A DNA stretch of 7,188 bases from JANPPS01 sp031428635 (GCA_031428635.1 JANPPS010000130.1:1-7188), one strand, 5' to 3'; numbered from the stretch's first letter, positions 1 to 6,472 are shown. Numbers and translations: made by a program. Notes: generated from the letters alone by a model not told the origin.

Positions 1-2
1 TC

Positions 3-305
3 CCCGGTGTGCGGGTGCTGATGGGCACCGCGACCTCGTCGGTGAATAGCAATAATGGCGGCTATGGTGCGGTGGCCATCGACGAGAAACGCCAGGTGTT
101 GAACGACTTTATCCGTAAGGCGGCGATCTTCGACGGTGTCGTGGATTTCGATGCCGCGACGGTGGACTTAAATACGCATGAACTAAAGGCGCAATTCCAG
201 CCGAATTCCACCACTGGCGGGGCCGGGGACCGCCTGCATCCTAACCGAGCCGGCTACGAGGCGATGGCCGAAGCCATCGATTTGAAGAGCGTCGTGGGTA
301 AATAA
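3..305 (+). CDS. SGNH/GDSL-type esterase or lipase, C-terminal fragment (5' end outside window)
   Basis: The reading frame is already open at the left edge and ends at TAA (303-305), so only about 100 C-terminal residues are present. Near the end is the sequence DRLHPNRAGYEAMAEAID. This matches block V of the SGNH/GDSL hydrolase superfamily, in which the Asp and His of a D-x-x-H motif complete the Ser-Asp-His triad. The upstream part (VLMGTATSS, then IFDGVVDFDAATVD) fits the strand and helix that precede this block in secreted SGNH hydrolases. The nucleophile Ser block and any signal peptide lie outside the window. Members hydrolyse ester or acyl bonds, often on carbohydrates or lipids; the substrate cannot be told from this fragment. 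No neighbouring gene on the same strand is close enough to suggest an operon. The family call is fairly secure and the precise function is not. Confidence 0.8.
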   Translation, partial: PGVRVLMGTATSSVNSNNGGYGAVAIDEKRQVLNDFIRKAAIFDGVVDFDAATVDLNTHELKAQFQPNSTTGGAGDRLHPNRAGYEAMAEAIDLKSVVGK

Positions 306-973
306 TTCGGCCGGCACAGGCGCAACCTGCAAGCCTGATCATTTATCGTTCCGCGCCTCATAGCCCAATCAGCGACACCGGCAGCCATTTGGTATCGTCG
401 TGCGGTCGAAGCTGCGCCGTGATCCATCGGGCGCGCCGTTACTCGCGGTCGGCAGGCAGGTCCCCAGCCGCGGCAACCCAGTACATGGCATATGCCATGA
501 TTGTGGCCAGCTGCCCTGGCCCGACGCGTAGCCGGGCGGTCAAGTCGCAGACCGCCGTCTGGGTGCCGGGACGCCGGAGCGCACAGCTAAGCTGACCAAC
601 GAGGCTTCGAGTACGGAGAGCCGCTGCTCGGTCTGAAGATGATCTGCTGGCCCCGGGAGGCCCCCTCCGGCTGGTCCAGCAGTTTGAGGTGCGAGTCCGC
701 CACCAGCGCCCTCTGCATAACCGCGTAGGTCGGCGCCGACAGGCCTGCCTGTCCACCTACCTGACCGATGCCGACTCCGCGGCGTCCGCCAGGACTGCCC
801 GTATGCGGTCCAAGGTCCAGGTCGCCGTCCCATCGGCGCCGGTGGACGGGTCGCTATGTCGGCAGAGCTGGCAGAGGCAGGGCAGGGAGTATGCGCCGCC
901 ATAATGGTATTCTCCTGGTTCTGTTTCTGTGGCGAGGCCGGCTGCGACGGCCGCCGCGATCGGACGGTCGTAA
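306..973. other. Stretch without a convincing gene
   Basis: No intact gene is supported here. Several frames stay open for 60-120 codons on both strands, but their translations are rich in Arg, Pro and Ala, as expected for chance frames in GC-rich DNA. On the minus strand, an ATG at 902-900 has a good Shine-Dalgarno sequence (AGGAG, 9 nt upstream). The frame it opens looks non-coding, however. Two more protein-like pieces lie in other frames: one containing PCLCQLCRHSDPSTG that ends at a TAG, and one containing GLSAPTYAVMQRALVADS. This could be a gene wrecked by frameshifts, but I do not recognise the product. The stretch also holds a 16-bp palindrome. It lies directly upstream of a transposase remnant and is best read as degraded accessory DNA. 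Confidence 0.5.
484..499. repeat. Perfect 16-bp palindrome
   Basis: The sequence CATGGCATATGCCATG is identical to its own reverse complement over all 16 bases. The flanking bases (A on both sides) do not extend the symmetry. A perfect palindrome this long could be a binding site for a dimeric regulator or a relic of a mobile-element end. With no intact gene beside it, no function can be assigned. Confidence 0.6.
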
Positions 974-1216
974 CGCCACCGACCCGTCCGGCTGCGAGGG
1001 AATAACCGGGCTGAGAACCCGCACCAGCCGTTTCGACGACGGGAAAGGCAGATGCGTAGGCTCAGATCGCAGGGCTCAGCCCAGGTGTTCTGGTCCGTTC
1101 ACTTGGCCGTCTGAAAGGTCTTCAACATCCAGCGCCACCTATGCACCCGCCGAACGATGCGAATGCTCCGGAATGCCGCGCACCATGACTGGCTGTCGGC
1201 GGCGACCGCCATGTGA
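974..1216 (+). pseudogene. IS6-type transposase, decayed C-terminal remnant
   Basis: One frame after a TAA (971-973) translates to a run starting NNRAENPHQPFRRRERQMRR, followed by LRSQGSAQVFWSVHLAV, a TGA stop (1112-1114), then KVFNIQRHLCTRRTMRMLRNAAHHDW and a terminal TGA (1214-1216). This follows, piece by piece, the C-terminus of IS6-type DDE transposases of alphaproteobacteria, whose typical pattern is NNRAENSHQ, RRRER, SPGSAQRFLSVH, then FNLQRHL. The Glu of NNRAEN is the third catalytic acid in that family. The part with the two catalytic Asp residues is missing upstream, and the in-frame TGA sits where the family usually has His or Asn. The protein therefore cannot be made and the element is a dead fragment. 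No terminal inverted repeats were recognised. The assignment rests on remembered family motifs, not on a search. Confidence 0.75.
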
Positions 1217-1435
1217 CGCTTACCTCGCCAGATCTGGTCCGGCTCACTCGCGGTGACCTGACAATGCCGCGGGGTATGGTCATGTACCAGCCAGCGCCAG
1301 GGCAGGCTAAGCGAATGGGGAAAGCGGCTAAAATGGTTAAGGTCTACCAGCCCCCGGTCGAAAACGCGGATGCCCCGGCCATCGTCACCGACCCGGCCAG
1401 TCTGAAGGCCGCGTGCTGATCTCGAGCATCGCTGT

Positions 1436-1460
1436 GGAACAAACCTGGCGTCCCGTCGTT
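1436..1460 (+). promoter_or_regulatory. EcfG-type (general stress response) promoter of the DUF305/propeller operon
   Basis: GGAAC at 1436-1440 is followed by exactly 16 bases and CGTT at 1457-1460. This matches the GGAAC-N16/17-CGTT consensus of the alphaproteobacterial general stress sigma factor EcfG, which is controlled by the PhyR-NepR partner switch. The -10 element ends 47 bases before the DUF305 ATG, leaving a short leader that includes its ribosome binding site. I saw no comparable site before the dehydrogenase operon. Strand, spacing and position all fit. Use in vivo is inferred. Confidence 0.65.
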
Positions 1461-1494
1461 CATGCGGCGCAGATGGCCGATCGGGCCACGTCAC

Positions 1495-1501
1495 GGAAGG
1501 A
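1495..1501 (+). promoter_or_regulatory. Ribosome binding site of the DUF305 gene
   Basis: GGAAGGA lies 6 bases upstream of the ATG at 1508. It supports that start, which also gives a proper signal peptide. Confidence 0.6.
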
Positions 1502-1507
1502 CTGGAC

Positions 1508-1906
1508 ATGCCTCACGACCGCTTTTCCCGCAGGGTTGTCGCCTGCGCGCTGGGGCTCAGTCTCGCTGTCGGCGGCGCGGCCGCGCAGGGCCAGGCCGTG
1601 AGTGCCGACAACCTTACCGCCGTCATGGCGGCGGCGATGGGACGGATGGACCATGACATGATGGCGCCCGCGACCGGCGATGCGGACCGCGATTTCGCGA
1701 CGATGATGATCCCGCATCACCAGGGCGCGGTCGAGATGGCGGAGGCGGAGCTCCGCTTTGGCCGGGACCCCGTCCTGCGGCGCCTAGCCCAAGGAATCAT
1801 TGTCGAGCAACGGCAGGAGATCGTCGTGATGCGCCAGGCCGTCGCGGCGCTTCCGGCCGTGCCCGCCGCCACGCCGACCCCGATGCACATGCATAAGGAC
1901 CACTGA
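1508..1906 (+). CDS. Secreted DUF305 family protein
   Basis: This 132-residue protein begins with a signal peptide: a basic N-region (RFSRR), a hydrophobic core around residues 11-25, and a likely cleavage near AAA-QG at 24-28. It should act in the periplasm or outside the cell. The mature part carries the DUF305 signature: MDHDMM at 47-52, DRDFATMMIPHHQGAVEMAEAEL at about 60-82 with the paired His70-His71, and a helix through about residue 115 (EQRQEIVVMRQ). The C-terminus is rich in His and Met (MHMHKDH). DUF305 proteins fold like four-helix ferritin-type bundles. The conserved His and Met residues suggest metal, perhaps copper, binding, but no activity is established. The length is normal for a single-domain member. 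The gene is first in an operon, 4 bp before the beta-propeller gene, behind an EcfG-type promoter. The family call is secure and the role is inferred. Confidence 0.9.
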   Translation: MPHDRFSRRVVACALGLSLAVGGAAAQGQAVSADNLTAVMAAAMGRMDHDMMAPATGDADRDFATMMIPHHQGAVEMAEAELRFGRDPVLRRLAQGIIVEQRQEIVVMRQAVAALPAVPAATPTPMHMHKDH

Positions 1907-1910
1907 CACA

Positions 1911-3338
1911 ATGATTCGTCTCACCACGCTGCTGTTGCTGGGCACCACGCTGGCCGCGCAGGCCGGTCAAGCGCCATTCGCGGCTGCGGCGGCGGATATT
2001 CCCATCAGCGGTAGCGACCGTTTCTATACGTCGGACCAGTTCTCCAACACGGTTTCGGTCATCGATCCGGCTCAGGGCAAGCTGCTGGGTGTCATCCGCC
2101 TCGGTGACCCCACGCCGGGCAACCTTAGCCCACTCTACCGCGGACAGTTGCTGGTGCACGGCATGGGTTTCTCGGCCGACCGGAAGACCCTGGCCGTCGT
2201 TTCGATCGGGTCCAACTCCGTCACCTTTATCGACACCGCCACCAACGTCGTGAAGCATGTCACCTATTTCGGTCGCTCGCCGCACGAGGCGTTCTTCACG
2301 CCGGATGGTAAGGAGGTTTGGGTCAGCGTCCGCGGTGAGGACTATCTGGCGGTGCTGGACGGCAGGACATTCGTGGAGAAAAGCCGGATCAAGGTCCCGA
2401 ACGGACCCGGGATGGTCATCTTCTCGCCGGACGGCAAGCTCGGTTACGTCGTTAGCAGCTTCACACCGGAGACGGTCGTGATCGCGACCGCCACACACAG
2501 GATCGTCGGCCGGGTGAAGCAGGAGAGCCCGTTCTCGCCCGACGTCGCCGCAACGCCGGACGGTAAGCAGGTGTGGCTGACGCTGAAGGACGTGGGTCGC
2601 ACCATGGTGTTCAACGCCGTCGCACCGTTCGGTGTGTTGAAAGTCCTGGATACCGGGCCGATCACCAATCACGTCAACATCGTTCGCAACGTGCATGGCC
2701 AGTTCGCCTATGTGACGGTGGGCGGGCTGAACCAGGTGAAGGTGTTCCGCACCGACGACTACAGCCAGGTGGCGGTGATCGACGTCGGCGCCTTGCCGCA
2801 CGGCATCTGGCCCTCTGGCGACGGTACGCGCGTGTATGTCGGGCTGGAAAACGCTGACAGCGCCGCAGTCATCGACACGCTGGAGAACACGCTAATCGCG
2901 ACGATCCCATTGGGGCAGGGGCCGCAAGGTGTGGCGTATGTACCGGGGGCCGTGCCAGACGGGCCGGGGACGCAGAACCTGGTGCCGTTGGGTACGGCGG
3001 CGAACGCAGTCCAGCTTTCCCTGGGCGCCACCGGGGGCAAGCCGGTCACGCAGGTGACGCTGTTCGACCAAGGCCTCGTTCAGGTGGTTCAGGCTGGCGC
3101 GACGGGGCTGGAGCCGCGCAAACCCTATGTGCTGGCCTTGTCGATGGAGGCCGCTGGCGGCGGCACGCTGCAACCCCTGGCGGCGTTCATGACCAACCCG
3201 GCGGGTGCTGCCGTCGTCAACGCCATCGGGCCGATACGCCAGATGGTGCAGACCGATGCCGGAGCCGCGCGACGCTGGCTGGTGATCGCCCCTGGGACCC
3301 CTGCAGCGCCCGGTGCCGCCGTGCAAGTCCAGCAGTAA
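1911..3338 (+). CDS. Exported YVTN-type beta-propeller protein
   Basis: This 475-residue protein starts with a signal peptide (MIRLTTLLLLGTTLAAQAGQA), so it is probably periplasmic. Residues about 36-345 form repeated blades of the YVTN/YncE propeller type. Each blade has a strand pair like NTVSVIDPAQGKLLGVIRLG, then a turn such as FSADRKTLAVVS, FTPDGKEVWVSV, FSPDGKLGYVVS, ATPDGKQVWLTL or PSGDGTRVYVGL. The propeller ends near GQGPQGVAYVPG (335-346). After it, residues about 350-475 form a separate Gly/Ala/Val-rich C-terminal region that I do not recognise. Such propellers act as binding or scaffold proteins; lactonase or quinoprotein activity is not shown here and no haem motif (CxxCH) is present. 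The start is 4 bases after the DUF305 stop, with a modest AAGGA 11 bases upstream, so translation is probably coupled. A hairpin follows the stop. Co-expression with DUF305 suggests a shared periplasmic role, perhaps in stress or metal handling (inference). Confidence 0.88.
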   Translation: MIRLTTLLLLGTTLAAQAGQAPFAAAAADIPISGSDRFYTSDQFSNTVSVIDPAQGKLLGVIRLGDPTPGNLSPLYRGQLLVHGMGFSADRKTLAVVSIGSNSVTFIDTATNVVKHVTYFGRSPHEAFFTPDGKEVWVSVRGEDYLAVLDGRTFVEKSRIKVPNGPGMVIFSPDGKLGYVVSSFTPETVVIATATHRIVGRVKQESPFSPDVAATPDGKQVWLTLKDVGRTMVFNAVAPFGVLKVLDTGPITNHVNIVRNVHGQFAYVTVGGLNQVKVFRTDDYSQVAVIDVGALPHGIWPSGDGTRVYVGLENADSAAVIDTLENTLIATIPLGQGPQGVAYVPGAVPDGPGTQNLVPLGTAANAVQLSLGATGGKPVTQVTLFDQGLVQVVQAGATGLEPRKPYVLALSMEAAGGGTLQPLAAFMTNPAGAAVVNAIGPIRQMVQTDAGAARRWLVIAPGTPAAPGAAVQVQQ

Positions 3339-3345
3339 ATACGAA

Positions 3346-3372
3346 GGCGGTGTGTACCAAAGTACACCCGCC
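3346..3372 (+). terminator. Hairpin after the propeller gene, possible terminator
   Basis: GGCGG (3346-3350) and GTGTAC (3352-3357) pair with GTACAC (3362-3367) and CCGCC (3368-3372). Only T3351 is bulged and the loop is CAAA. The 11-bp stem starts 7 bases after the TAA of the propeller gene. No T-run follows, so it may be a weak terminator or an mRNA-stabilising 3' hairpin rather than a classic intrinsic terminator. Confidence 0.5.
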
Positions 3373-3399
3373 ATCGAGCATCCAGTGTCTGCACGTCGC

Positions 3400-3522
3400 A
3401 TGAAGTCGGCGTCCGCCCTTACTTTGGTGGCGATTGTCAGCCTTGTCGTTCTTGCCTTGGCCGAGACGCCGGCGAACCTGTGGTCAAGTGACGGCAGCGA
3501 GGGTTGCAGAACCGCTCGATAG
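3400..3522 (+). pseudogene. 5' fragment of a secreted-protein gene, apparently cut by the IS3 remnant
   Basis: The ATG at 3400 opens a 40-codon frame beginning MKSASALTLVAIVSLVVLALA, followed by ETPANLWSSD, and ending at TAG (3520-3522). The first 25 residues have the form of a signal peptide or membrane anchor: Lys2, then an uninterrupted hydrophobic core. Recognisable transposase similarity on the opposite strand begins at about 3480-3490, just where this frame stops looking like an exported protein. The simplest reading is that an IS3-family element inserted soon after the signal peptide and removed the rest of the gene. It lies 61 bases after the propeller gene on the same strand and could have been the third gene of that operon. 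No clear Shine-Dalgarno sequence precedes the ATG. The product is unknown, and a chance hydrophobic frame cannot be ruled out. Confidence 0.35.
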
Positions 3523-3824
3523 TGCCGAACAGGTCCGCCCGGGCCTGGTCCCTCGTGCGATACAATTTACGGGCGGTCCGCTCGGTGTTTAGCAAGGAGA
3601 AAAAGCTCTCCATCGCCGCGTTGTCCCAACCATTGCCCGACCGGCTCATGCTGCAACGGACGCCGTGATCAGCCGGCAGCGTCTGAGATTGCTCACTGCT
3701 GTATTGGCTGCCCTGATCCGAATGGTGCAGCAGCGCGTCCGGTCTGCCGGGGCGCCAGAGCGCCCTTGTCCGAAGACAGGCCCCGGCGGCGTGGGCAGGC
3801 CGGCAAGGCCTGCTGCTCCGGCTT
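3437..3824 (-). pseudogene. IS3-family transposase (OrfB), internally deleted and frameshifted
   Basis: One minus-strand frame from 3763 down to the stop at 3437 reads ALWRPGRPDALLHHSDQGSQY, then SQTLPADHGVRCSMSRSGNGWDNAAMESFF and LYRTRDQARADLFGTIERF. This is the C-terminal half of the integrase core of IS3-family OrfB transposases. The second catalytic Asp (HHSDQG, codon 3718-3716) and the Glu (AAMESFF, codon 3610-3608) are present with 35 residues between them, the D35E spacing of IS3. Directly upstream, in another frame, CPRRRGLSSDKG (3797-3762) matches the segment that normally lies well before this part. The roughly 60-70 residues expected between DKG and ALWR, which carry the first catalytic Asp, are missing. 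A deletion has therefore joined two pieces out of frame. The N-terminal region and OrfA are absent or unrecognisable. The final 15 or so residues diverge from the family, so the element's end probably lies near 3480. The element is inactive. Confidence 0.8.
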
Positions 3825-4020
3825 GAGCTGGCCCTGGCTCGGGAGCTGCCTGCCCCGGATCAGCGGCGATCTCCTTGATCCGGGGCCGCAGAACACCCTC
3901 GCCCACATCCAGATCCCGGCTGGATTACTACCGCACCATTTACATCCTGCGACCGCGTCAAACACCCAGATCTCGGTGTCCACCGAACCGGCAGCAGTTC
4001 ACTTCGACGCTTCTACCGAT

Positions 4021-5067
4021 TCACGCTCCGGCGAACTCAAGCACGACCCGCGACGGCACATCGCCATGCGCCAAACGGTCTAATACCGTGTTGATCGCGG
4101 AGAGCGGCTGCATTTCGATGTCGGCATTCACCTTGCCTTCGGCCGCGAAGGCGAGCGCTTCCGCCATGTCCTTTCGTGTGCCGACGAACGAGCCGCGGAT
4201 GGTGATGCAGTTTGCGACCACATCGAACAGCGGGACCGGAAACTCCCCGGGCGGCAGGCCGACCAGGACGCAGGTTCCGCGCTTGCGGGCCATGCCGATG
4301 CCCTGCTTGAAGGCGCCCAGAGATGGCGCGGTGATCAACACCCCATGCGCGCCCCCGTTGGTGCCCTTCCGCACAGACTCCACGGCATCCTCGGCCGTCG
4401 CGTTGACAACCAGATCGGCACCCAGCTGGGTCGCGTGGGCAAGCTTGCCGTCATCGATGTCGACGGCGCAGACCTGTAGACCCATCGCCTTCGCATACTG
4501 GATTGCCAGGTGACCGAGGCCCCCTGCGCCGGAGATTACGACCCACTCGCCCGGTCGTACGTCAGCGACCTTCAGGCCCTTGTAGGTGGTGATCCCCGCG
4601 CAGATCAGCGGTGCTGCGGCGCGCGGCGTCAGCCCGTTCGGGATGGACGCGACATAGTTGGGATCGGCCAGGATGTATTCGGCAAACCCGCCATTGCGCG
4701 TGTAGCCGCCGAACTCCGCCTCGCCACAAACCGTTTCCCAGGCCGATAGGCAATGCTCGCAATGACCGCAGGCGGAAAACAGCCAGGGTACGCCGACGCG
4801 GTCGCCCTCCTTCACGGCCCCCTTCATGCGATCGACGCCAGCGCCGGCGGCGACGACCCGGCCGATCCCCTCATGGCCCGGGATGAACGGCGGATTGGGC
4901 TTCAAAGGCCAGTCGCCATGGGCCGCGTGAAGGTCGGTGTGGCACACGCCACACGCCTCGGTCTTGACCAGGATCTGACCAGGCCCCGGCGTCGGCACGT
5001 CCCACTCCTGCAATTCGAGCGGCTTGCCGAAGCCGGTAACGACGGCGGCGTGCATCTTGTTGGCCAT
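4021..5067 (-). CDS. adhP: Zinc-dependent NAD alcohol dehydrogenase (AdhP-like, MDR family)
   Basis: This 348-residue cytoplasmic enzyme interconverts primary alcohols and aldehydes with NAD(H). All medium-chain dehydrogenase features are present. Catalytic zinc ligands are Cys42 (in CGVCHTDLH), His65 (in GHEGIG) and Cys156 (in PLICAG). The structural zinc loop has Cys100, Cys103, Cys106 and Cys114. The Rossmann motif is GAGGLG at 180-185, followed by an acidic residue at the end of the second strand (Asp203 in CAVDIDD), which favours NAD over NADP. Length and sequence fit the ethanol-preferring bacterial AdhP/AdhA group. The start is supported by AGAGGA 6 bases upstream. The gene lies 17 bases downstream of the aldehyde dehydrogenase gene on the same strand, so the two probably share one mRNA. 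Downstream lies the IS3 remnant; I saw no clear terminator. Class and cofactor are secure, while the physiological alcohol is not known. Confidence 0.94.
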   Translation of the reverse strand: MANKMHAAVVTGFGKPLELQEWDVPTPGPGQILVKTEACGVCHTDLHAAHGDWPLKPNPPFIPGHEGIGRVVAAGAGVDRMKGAVKEGDRVGVPWLFSACGHCEHCLSAWETVCGEAEFGGYTRNGGFAEYILADPNYVASIPNGLTPRAAAPLICAGITTYKGLKVADVRPGEWVVISGAGGLGHLAIQYAKAMGLQVCAVDIDDGKLAHATQLGADLVVNATAEDAVESVRKGTNGGAHGVLITAPSLGAFKQGIGMARKRGTCVLVGLPPGEFPVPLFDVVANCITIRGSFVGTRKDMAEALAFAAEGKVNADIEMQPLSAINTVLDRLAHGDVPSRVVLEFAGA

Positions 5068-5073
5068 GGTTGA

Positions 5074-5079
5074 TCCTCT
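5074..5079 (-). promoter_or_regulatory. Ribosome binding site of the alcohol dehydrogenase gene
   Basis: Read on the minus strand this is AGAGGA, ending 6 bases before the ATG at 5067. It lies within the 17-base gap after the aldehyde dehydrogenase stop, which supports independent initiation within a shared mRNA. Confidence 0.6.
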
Positions 5080-5084
5080 GCCGT

Positions 5085-6467
5085 TCAGACCGGCGCCGCG
5101 AGGTTTGCGGTCCGGACCAGCTTTTTGTTGACGAACGCCTGGATGCCCATGTCGCCAAGCTCCCGGCCGTAGCCGCTATCCTTGATGCCGCCGAACGGCA
5201 GCTCCGCATCGGACCAGCTGATATTGTTGATGAACATCATTCCCGTCTCGACCCGGCTGGCCACACGCTGGCCGCGCTCGGCGCTGCCGGTGAATACAGA
5301 GCCGCCTAGGCCGAAGTCGCTGTCGTTCGCGAGCGCCACCGCCGCGTCCTCGTCCTTGACCCGGAAGAACATCGCGACGGGGCCGAAGAACTCGTCGCGA
5401 AAGGCCGGGTTATCAGGCGCTACGTCGGTCAGGATGGTTGGCTGCATAAAGAAGCCAGGGCGTTCGATCCGCTTGCCCCCCAGTGCCAGCGTGGCACCGT
5501 GCGCCACGGCCGTCTCGACCTGTTCGAGCAGTTGCACCAGCGCGCCTTCCGTCGAAAGCGGGCCAAGCGTGGTCTTCTCGTCCAAGGGATCGCCGGGTTC
5601 GAGCGCTGCGAGGGCTGCCTTGAACTTGGCGAGGAACGCGTCGGCCATGCTCTCGACGACGATAAAGCGCTTTGCGGCGCAACAGGTCTGCCCGTCATTG
5701 TACATCCGGCCCCAAACCGCCCATTTGATTGTGTGTTCGAGGTCCGCGTCCTCCAGCACGATAAAGGCGTCGCTACCGCCCAGCTCCATTGACGACGGCT
5801 TGAGGTTCTGGCCCGCGCGGGCCGCGAGGCTGCGCCCGGCGGCGACGCTACCGGTCAGTGCCACGCCCTTGATGCGCGGGTCGTCGACGACCTGGTTCGC
5901 CTGGTCGTGGGAGATCAGCAGGTTGGTATAGAGCCCGGCCGGCGCGCCCGCGTCCATGAACAACCTCTCGAACGCGATCGCGCATTGCGGGACGCAGCCG
6001 GCATGCTTGATGACCAGCACGTTGCCCGCCATCAAGTGCGGCCCGGCTACCCGCGCCAATTGGTAATAGGGGAAATTCCACGGCTCCACACCGAAGATCA
6101 CGCCGATCGGAGTGCTCTCCATATGCGCCTCGCCCACGGTGGGATGCAGCGTCTCGGGTGCCAGGAAACGCTCGGCGTTGTGCGCATAGTAGGCGAGGAT
6201 ACTGGCGCTGAACTCCACCTCGCCGCGGGCCTCACCGATCTTCTTGCCCATCTCGAGGGTCATGGTGTGCGCGAACGTCTCGGACTGCTCATGCAACAGC
6301 ACGGAGGCCCGTAGCAGGATCGCGGCACGGTCGGCGTAGCTGGTCAGCCGCCAGGTTCGATAGCAGGCCTCGGCGACGGCGAGCCTGGTTTCAAGCTCGG
6401 CGTCGGTCAGGTCCGGGAAGCTTATCAGCAGCTTGCCAGTGGCAGGATTGAGACTTTGGTAGGCCAT
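5085..6467 (-). CDS. NAD(P)-dependent succinate-semialdehyde-type aldehyde dehydrogenase
   Basis: This 460-residue cytoplasmic enzyme oxidises an aldehyde to a carboxylic acid. The aldehyde dehydrogenase fold is complete: PWNFP at 129-133 (Asn131 in the oxyanion hole), Lys154 in the cofactor site, the nucleotide-binding GSVAAG at 206-211, the general base Glu228 in MELGG, the nucleophile Cys262 in GQTCCAAKRF, and EFFGPV nearer the C-terminus. The GGSDAFIVLEDADLE and AAKRFIV stretches and the length resemble E. coli Sad (YneI), which acts on succinate semialdehyde. A second Cys follows the nucleophile (Cys263), where Sad has Ala. The frame stays open 17 codons further upstream, but the ATG at 6467 has AGGAGA 5 bases before it and begins the conserved NPATG region, so it is the likely start. 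The gene is first in an operon with the alcohol dehydrogenase. That pairing suggests stepwise oxidation of an alcohol; substrate specificity cannot be read from sequence alone. Confidence 0.93.
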   Translation of the reverse strand: MAYQSLNPATGKLLISFPDLTDAELETRLAVAEACYRTWRLTSYADRAAILLRASVLLHEQSETFAHTMTLEMGKKIGEARGEVEFSASILAYYAHNAERFLAPETLHPTVGEAHMESTPIGVIFGVEPWNFPYYQLARVAGPHLMAGNVLVIKHAGCVPQCAIAFERLFMDAGAPAGLYTNLLISHDQANQVVDDPRIKGVALTGSVAAGRSLAARAGQNLKPSSMELGGSDAFIVLEDADLEHTIKWAVWGRMYNDGQTCCAAKRFIVVESMADAFLAKFKAALAALEPGDPLDEKTTLGPLSTEGALVQLLEQVETAVAHGATLALGGKRIERPGFFMQPTILTDVAPDNPAFRDEFFGPVAMFFRVKDEDAAVALANDSDFGLGGSVFTGSAERGQRVASRVETGMMFINNISWSDAELPFGGIKDSGYGRELGDMGIQAFVNKKLVRTANLAAPV

Positions 6468-6472
6468 GGATG

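Noticed and set aside
306..352. Terminator after the SGNH hydrolase fragment (CAGGC and GCCTG)
   Set aside because: The stem has only 5 bp with an 11-base loop and no T-run follows.
1213..1419. 68-codon plus-strand frame with a plausible amino-acid mix (TMPRGMVMYQPAPGQAK...)
   Set aside because: It starts with GTG overlapping the transposase remnant's stop, has no Shine-Dalgarno sequence and no recognisable domain. It may be chance or part of the decayed mobile region.
1099..1509. 136-codon minus-strand frame
   Set aside because: It is antisense to the IS6 remnant and the operon promoter. Its Arg/His/Ser-rich composition is typical of a chance frame in GC-rich DNA.
1797..2801. 334-codon minus-strand frame opposite the propeller gene
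   Set aside because: It is long because of GC-rich codon bias on the real strand. The plus-strand gene has a signal peptide and repeated propeller blades, whereas this translation is rich in His, Arg and Asp with no domain.
5182..5931. 249-codon plus-strand frame within the aldehyde dehydrogenase gene
   Set aside because: It is a shadow of the dehydrogenase, which carries every catalytic motif. This translation is low-complexity Ser/Ala/Arg.
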